A DNA stretch of 64,000 nucleotides, taken from the NCBI GenBank assembly GCA_964578745.1, contig CAZODZ010000002.1, positions 1 through 64,000 of the forward strand. The letters run 5' to 3'. The stretch comes from SKVJ01 sp964578745. Lineage in GTDB: Bacteria > Chloroflexota > Dehalococcoidia > GIF9 > AB-539-J10. Both the position numbers and the translations under genes were made by a program. Shown here in pieces: positions 60,101 through 64,000 of the stretch (positions are counted from its first letter, which is position 1; each line of letters begins with the position of its first letter). Under the pieces are notes generated by a model. It saw nothing but the letters and a program-made list of their open reading frames with translations. It was not told where the DNA came from and did not search any database.

Positions 60101-61344
60101 CTTGTGCCACTTCCTGTCAGATATTGAGCTGCCTGTACCATTTCCTCTTCGTTTCCGAACCCGCCCGCCTTTGTCACGACTCGCAAGCCTGCATGATTTC
60201 GGCCGACAGCTTCTCCCACAATGACCCCCGGCTGCAGGTTTCCAAGTATATGAAGCGCTTGGATACCCTTGTCGCCACAGACTGATCTGGCAACATCACC
60301 GCCACTGAGAAACAGCCCCTCTACAGGAGCGGTCGCAAGCACCCGACTCACTATTGAGCCCATAAGCGGCGCCATCAGGCGCCTGTACTGGGAGACGAAT
60401 TGTGCCAGACTGGAACTGAGTACCACTAATGGCTCAGTTCTCAGCAGCTGCGTGGCCTCTGCCGCAATCTGGTTCATCCGCGGTTCTCGGCCGGCTCTGG
60501 TTCTGAAATCTTCCGGCTCAATAGAAATGAACGGCGCGCTGAGTTCGTCGAGCAGACGGTGGAGTTGGCGGACACTCACTTCATTGCGGCTCCCGACCGC
60601 GAAGAGTGCGTGGCCACCCTTCGATTTAGGCAGTACGCTCTCCCGCGACGCGTAGCCGAAGGCGGGTGGTATCTGTGCGCCAAGACCACCCGAGCCACAG
60701 GGAAGCCATCTCCTGCCACCCTGTGCGAGTGCACCTGCGATGGTTTTCAGGTGTCGGTCCTCGGTCGCATCCACCACCACCGCGCGAGAGGAGCACTGGT
60801 GGATCTGCTCCGCAAGGTGCTCTGGTCCCTGTTCAACATCGTCGAGACCGATTCTCTCTGCCGCAATGCCGGAGTCCGAGCGAAGCAGCTCTACGATACT
60901 TGACTTCAATACTGGGCTGACCGGGTCCCGCGAGAAGCTTGTCTTGCTCACGGGTACGCCGTTAACCAGCAGTTCGCCGTTCAGAACGATCCGCTTGATG
61001 GCGGGGAAGGCTGGGCACACAACTGCGTGGGCTGCCCTTGTCACGTCCAGCAGCGCCTGCAACTCAGCTACAACATTCCCGCGAAGCGTGGAGTCTATCT
61101 TCTTGTAGATGTAGTAGTCGCGGAACCGCTCTGCGACGGCCTTCACCCTGCGGTATGCCTCGCTGGCGCGCTCGGCACGGCTGTCTGTCGTTATGACCAC
61201 CGCATCCGATGCAATCGTTCCTGATGAGGCAAATGTGATTATGGCTGATAGACCGGCGAGTGAAAGACCGACACCGGTATCCATTGCCCCGGTGAGGTCA
61301 TCGGCGATGACGCAGAAGCGAGTCTCCGTACGTGAAACCTCCAT
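60097..61344 (-). CDS. Four-carbon acid sugar kinase (DUF1537 family)
   Basis: 415-residue kinase that phosphorylates threonate, erythronate or a related tetronate at the 4-position. The N-terminal domain has FCVIADDLTGAMDTGVGL and YKKIDSTLRGNV, and the C-terminal nucleotide-binding domain has LFLSGGDVARSVC and PGVIVGEAVG. The chosen ATG at 61344 lies 11 bases after a -10 element; there is no Shine-Dalgarno sequence. A TTG at 61383 falls inside the promoter and is unlikely. Confidence 0.88.
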   Translation of the reverse strand: MEVSRTETRFCVIADDLTGAMDTGVGLSLAGLSAIITFASSGTIASDAVVITTDSRAERASEAYRRVKAVAERFRDYYIYKKIDSTLRGNVVAELQALLDVTRAAHAVVCPAFPAIKRIVLNGELLVNGVPVSKTSFSRDPVSPVLKSSIVELLRSDSGIAAERIGLDDVEQGPEHLAEQIHQCSSRAVVVDATEDRHLKTIAGALAQGGRRWLPCGSGGLGAQIPPAFGYASRESVLPKSKGGHALFAVGSRNEVSVRQLHRLLDELSAPFISIEPEDFRTRAGREPRMNQIAAEATQLLRTEPLVVLSSSLAQFVSQYRRLMAPLMGSIVSRVLATAPVEGLFLSGGDVARSVCGDKGIQALHILGNLQPGVIVGEAVGRNHAGLRVVTKAGGFGNEEEMVQAAQYLTGSGTR

Positions 61345-61354
61345 GCCGCAGCTT

Positions 61355-61406
61355 ACTGTAAACGGCGTTTGAAGACCTGTCAATGTCGGGGAGTACGGTG
61401 TAAAAT
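61355..61406. promoter_or_regulatory. Overlapping divergent promoters for the kinase-pdxA operon and acyl-CoA dehydrogenase
   Basis: Minus: TTGACA (61383-61378), a 17-base spacer, TACAGT (61360-61355). Plus: CTGTCA (61377-61382), an 18-base spacer, TAAAAT (61401-61406). The two -35 hexamers share five bases, so polymerase binding in one direction should exclude the other. Confidence 0.6.
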
Positions 61407-61466
61407 GGCAGGTGCGGTCAGTGCACAGCCAGAGAACGTGGTCCGGCCGAAGGAGGTTACTACCGT

Positions 61467-62606
61467 ATGGACATACTGCTCAGTGAACAGGAAAAGATGT
61501 TCCGCCAGCAGCTGCGGGAGTTCGTGGAAGCGGAGATTGCCCCGTTTGCCGACGAGTGGGATCGGCGAAACAAGCTTGCCTATGAGGCATTCCAGAAGAT
61601 GGCCAAGGTTGGGCTCACCGGTCTCACGATTCCCGTCGAGTATGGTGGGCAGGGGGGCTCCCTTGTGGATGCTTACCTCATGTCTATAGAACTGGCGCGT
61701 TCGAGTATCGCAGTTGCGTCAATCATAGGCACTCATCTCGGTCTTGCCTTGAGCGGGCTGTACCACTTCGGGAATGAGGATCAGCGGCGACGATTCGTGG
61801 TTCCGGCAGCAAGGGGTGAGAAGTTGTGCTCATATGCTTTGACTGAGAGGGAGGCCGGCAGCGATGTCTCTAGGATGGCGACTACTGCCCGGCGCGAAGG
61901 CGACGAGTGGGTCTTGAACGGTGGCAAGTGCTTCATCTCAAACGGAGACACCGCGGATTTCATTCTCACGTTTGCCACGGTTGACAGGCAGCTCGGCAGC
62001 AAGGGCATCACTGCGTTCGTTGTGGAGAAGGGCATGCCTGGCTTTAGTGTTGGCAAAGTGGAAGATAAGCTCGGCATCAGGGCTGAGAGCGCTGCCGAAT
62101 TGAATTTCGATGACGTGCGTGTACCGGTTGCCAATCAGATCGGCGAGGTCGGCAAAGGAATGCGCATCGCCTTGACCATACTTGACGAAGGCCGTCTCGA
62201 TGTTTCAGGTCAAGGCGTGGGTGTTGCTACCGCCGCACTTGAAGCGGCGATTGCGTATTCGAAGCAGAGGCGACAGTTCGGTCAGCTCATCTCAGAGTTT
62301 CAGGGTATCCAGTGGATGCTTGTAGACATGGCCAACGAGGTCGATGCGGCATGGCTCATGGGTTACCGTGCAGCGAGGCTGGCGGCCAGCGGCGCAAGAT
62401 TCACGCGGGAGGTTGCCCAGGCGAAGCTCTACGCTGCAAATGCGGCAGTCGATGTCACGCGCAAGGCACTTCAGATCCATGGTGGGTATGGCTATATGAA
62501 GGACCTGCCCCTTGAGCGCTACTACCGCGACGCCAAGATACTTGAGATATATGAAGGTACCAGCGAGATCCAGCGGCTGGTGATATCGAGGGCCCTGCTT
62601 GGCTGA
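61467..62606 (+). CDS. Acyl-CoA dehydrogenase
   Basis: 379-residue FAD-dependent dehydrogenase of the short/medium-chain type. It has CSYALTEREAGSDVSRM (FAD-binding signature region), the catalytic Glu in IYEGTSEIQR near the C-terminus, and RRQFGQLISEFQGIQWMLVDM. ATG 61467 is ten bases after AAGGAGG. Substrate chain length cannot be told. Convergent with adenine deaminase, with 11 bases between stops. Confidence 0.95.
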   Translation: MDILLSEQEKMFRQQLREFVEAEIAPFADEWDRRNKLAYEAFQKMAKVGLTGLTIPVEYGGQGGSLVDAYLMSIELARSSIAVASIIGTHLGLALSGLYHFGNEDQRRRFVVPAARGEKLCSYALTEREAGSDVSRMATTARREGDEWVLNGGKCFISNGDTADFILTFATVDRQLGSKGITAFVVEKGMPGFSVGKVEDKLGIRAESAAELNFDDVRVPVANQIGEVGKGMRIALTILDEGRLDVSGQGVGVATAALEAAIAYSKQRRQFGQLISEFQGIQWMLVDMANEVDAAWLMGYRAARLAASGARFTREVAQAKLYAANAAVDVTRKALQIHGGYGYMKDLPLERYYRDAKILEIYEGTSEIQRLVISRALLG

Positions 62607-62617
62607 GGCAGCTGGTC

Positions 62618-64000
62618 TCAGGCGACTATCTGGAAGCGGCTGACGTCAACTACGCCTTTGTCGGTGATGCGCAGTTCCGGGATTACCGGCAACGCGAGGA
62701 AGGATAGTAAGGCAAAGGGGGCTGGTGGGACTTTGCCCAGTGCCCTTGCAGCCGATTCTACAGCTTGCTCGTCAGTCAGCACCCGCGCGAGCGGTGCCTG
62801 AGAGAGAAGTCCGGCTACCGGCAAGGGAAGCCGAGCCTTCAGCTCTCCGTCCGCATACACTGCCAAGCCACCACCGCTCTCTTCAAGGGCGTGGATGGCG
62901 CCCAGAATATCCTCGTCGGTGACTCCAACTGCCAGCAGGTTGTGGGAATCGTGGGCGACGGATGTCGCAAGCGCGCCACGTTCGAGACCAAAGCCGTGTA
63001 CGAGTCCCTTGCCAACGGCTCCGCTGGCATGATGACGTTCCACGACGACTAACTTGAGCAGATCCCTGTCGATGTCGCTCACGATATTCCCGTCCTGCAC
63101 TGCAGGCACGCACTGCAGCCTGCGTGTTACTATCTGACCGGGCATCAGTCCGATTGTCGGAAACTCGCCGCCCGTGTGGCGTAGTCGGAGCGATTCGAGC
63201 GTTGTCCCGCCGGTATGGATGCTGTCGGTCAGCTCGGCGCCCGGAGTTGGTGAATCGAAAAGCGGGTTGCCGGCAACCGCAACAAGCACTCCGTTCCGGT
63301 ATACACGATCGACCTGAAACTCGTTTAAGTCATCTATGGTAATAAGGTCGGCTTTTCTCCCCGGGCCGATGAACCCTCTGTCATGCAGCCGGAAATAGTG
63401 GGCTGGACTGAGTGTCGCCAGTTGTACTGCCCGTACAGGTGCCATTCCCATGGCAATGGCCCGCCGCACAACGTGGTCGATGTCCCCTTCATTCTTGAGA
63501 TCGACGGCGCTTCTGTCGTCGACGACGAGCATACATCGGGTGTAAGTTGAGTCGCTGACAACCGGCAGGAGAGCCTGCAAGTTCTTCTCGGAAGAGCCCT
63601 CGCGCAGCATGATATACATACCTTTGTGGAGCTTCTCCGCAGCCTCTTCATACGTGGTGCACTCGTGGTCGGACATCACACCTGCTGCAATGTATGCGTC
63701 GAGGTTGGTGCCTGACAGCCCTGGCGCGTGACCGTCAATAGGACGACCACGGGCTGCATCGATCTTGGCCAGCGCCTCCTCGTCGCCGGCAATAACGCCG
63801 GGATAATTCATCATCTCCCCCAGGCCGATGACCCCTGGTCTCTGCAGCAGTGTGCGCACTTCCTTTGAAGAGATCCTGGCGCCTGACGTCTCAAGTGGAG
63901 TCGCTGGTACGCAGGAGGGAGCCATGAATCGCATATCCAGCGGCAGTCTCTCTGCCCATTCCATGCAGAACTCGATGCCCGCCATGCCTGCGACGTTGGC
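62618..64000 (-). CDS. ade: Adenine deaminase, partial (N-terminus beyond the window)
   Basis: Converts adenine to hypoxanthine with release of ammonia. The frame stays open to the last base of the window, and an internal Met at 63985 is not the true start. The visible 461 residues have GARISSKEVRTLLQRPGVIGLGEMMNYPGV, DGHAPGLSG and AAGVMSDHECTT of the amidohydrolase core and the C-terminal domain with VAHDSHNLLAVG. A full protein is about 570-600 residues, so roughly the first 120-140 residues, including the first HxH metal site, are missing. Confidence 0.92.
   Translation of the reverse strand, partial: ANVAGMAGIEFCMEWAERLPLDMRFMAPSCVPATPLETSGARISSKEVRTLLQRPGVIGLGEMMNYPGVIAGDEEALAKIDAARGRPIDGHAPGLSGTNLDAYIAAGVMSDHECTTYEEAAEKLHKGMYIMLREGSSEKNLQALLPVVSDSTYTRCMLVVDDRSAVDLKNEGDIDHVVRRAIAMGMAPVRAVQLATLSPAHYFRLHDRGFIGPGRKADLITIDDLNEFQVDRVYRNGVLVAVAGNPLFDSPTPGAELTDSIHTGGTTLESLRLRHTGGEFPTIGLMPGQIVTRRLQCVPAVQDGNIVSDIDRDLLKLVVVERHHASGAVGKGLVHGFGLERGALATSVAHDSHNLLAVGVTDEDILGAIHALEESGGGLAVYADGELKARLPLPVAGLLSQAPLARVLTDEQAVESAARALGKVPPAPFALLSFLALPVIPELRITDKGVVDVSRFQIVA

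Noticed and set aside
62618..63985. Adenine deaminase as a complete gene starting at the Met at 63985
   Set aside because: The frame is open to the window edge and the conserved N-terminal metal-binding region is missing, so it is a partial gene.

Overview
The window is a moderately GC-rich bacterial chromosome segment. Gene content and order suggest a member of the Chloroflexota, probably Dehalococcoidia-like: one long str-S10-spc-alpha ribosomal cluster, an S14 and L36 of the zinc-binding type, no L30 gene, Na+-pump decarboxylase genes, a CetZ-type tubulin, TRAP transport and acyl-CoA chemistry. The assignment is an inference; there is no 16S gene in the window.

Bases 61-19669 are a single-direction ribosomal protein supercluster. 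It starts at a near-consensus sigma70 promoter and ends in a strong intrinsic terminator after rpsI. It carries rpsL, rpsG, fusA, then the S10, spc and alpha operon genes in standard order, then truA, rplM and rpsI. Many genes overlap by a few bases. Two departures from the usual set are a 31-codon basic protein of the mS38/bS22 (AURKAIP1/COX24) type between rplW and rplB, and the absence of rpmD between rpsE and rplO.

Bases 20147-27464 hold a small GIY-YIG-like protein, tRNA-Ile(GAT), a four-gene sodium-pumping acyl-CoA decarboxylase operon, recA-recX, a crotonase and a Lit/DUF1461 membrane protein. dnaE follows on the plus strand. Bases 30887-38086 are two minus-strand operons: ligA, two half-size permeases, an RNase H-like exonuclease, an amidohydrolase and thpR; then a zinc ribbon protein, comF, hpf and an alkyltransferase. 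Two decayed genes are visible: a TrkA-type potassium channel (38192-38771) and a threonine synthase (41921-42690). Between them lie phzF, tgt and a queuosine precursor transporter.

Bases 44330-48001 contain the most unusual block: a CetZ-like tubulin homologue expressed from a near-perfect promoter with an abutting palindrome, facing two minus-strand coiled-coil genes. One of these is built from nine consecutive 11-residue repeats; the other is a 520-residue Ala/Glu/Arg-rich rod. This looks like an undescribed filament module, although a functional link is only inferred from position.

The remainder is a TRAP transporter, cca-secD-secF, two divergent CoA-binding acyl-CoA synthetase alpha-type proteins, a pdxA2-tetronate kinase pair, an acyl-CoA dehydrogenase and the C-terminal part of adenine deaminase, which runs off the right edge. 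Several promoter-proximal genes (dnaE, the CetZ-like gene, cca) have a -10 box 6-8 bases before the start codon and no usable Shine-Dalgarno site, so leaderless translation appears common here.
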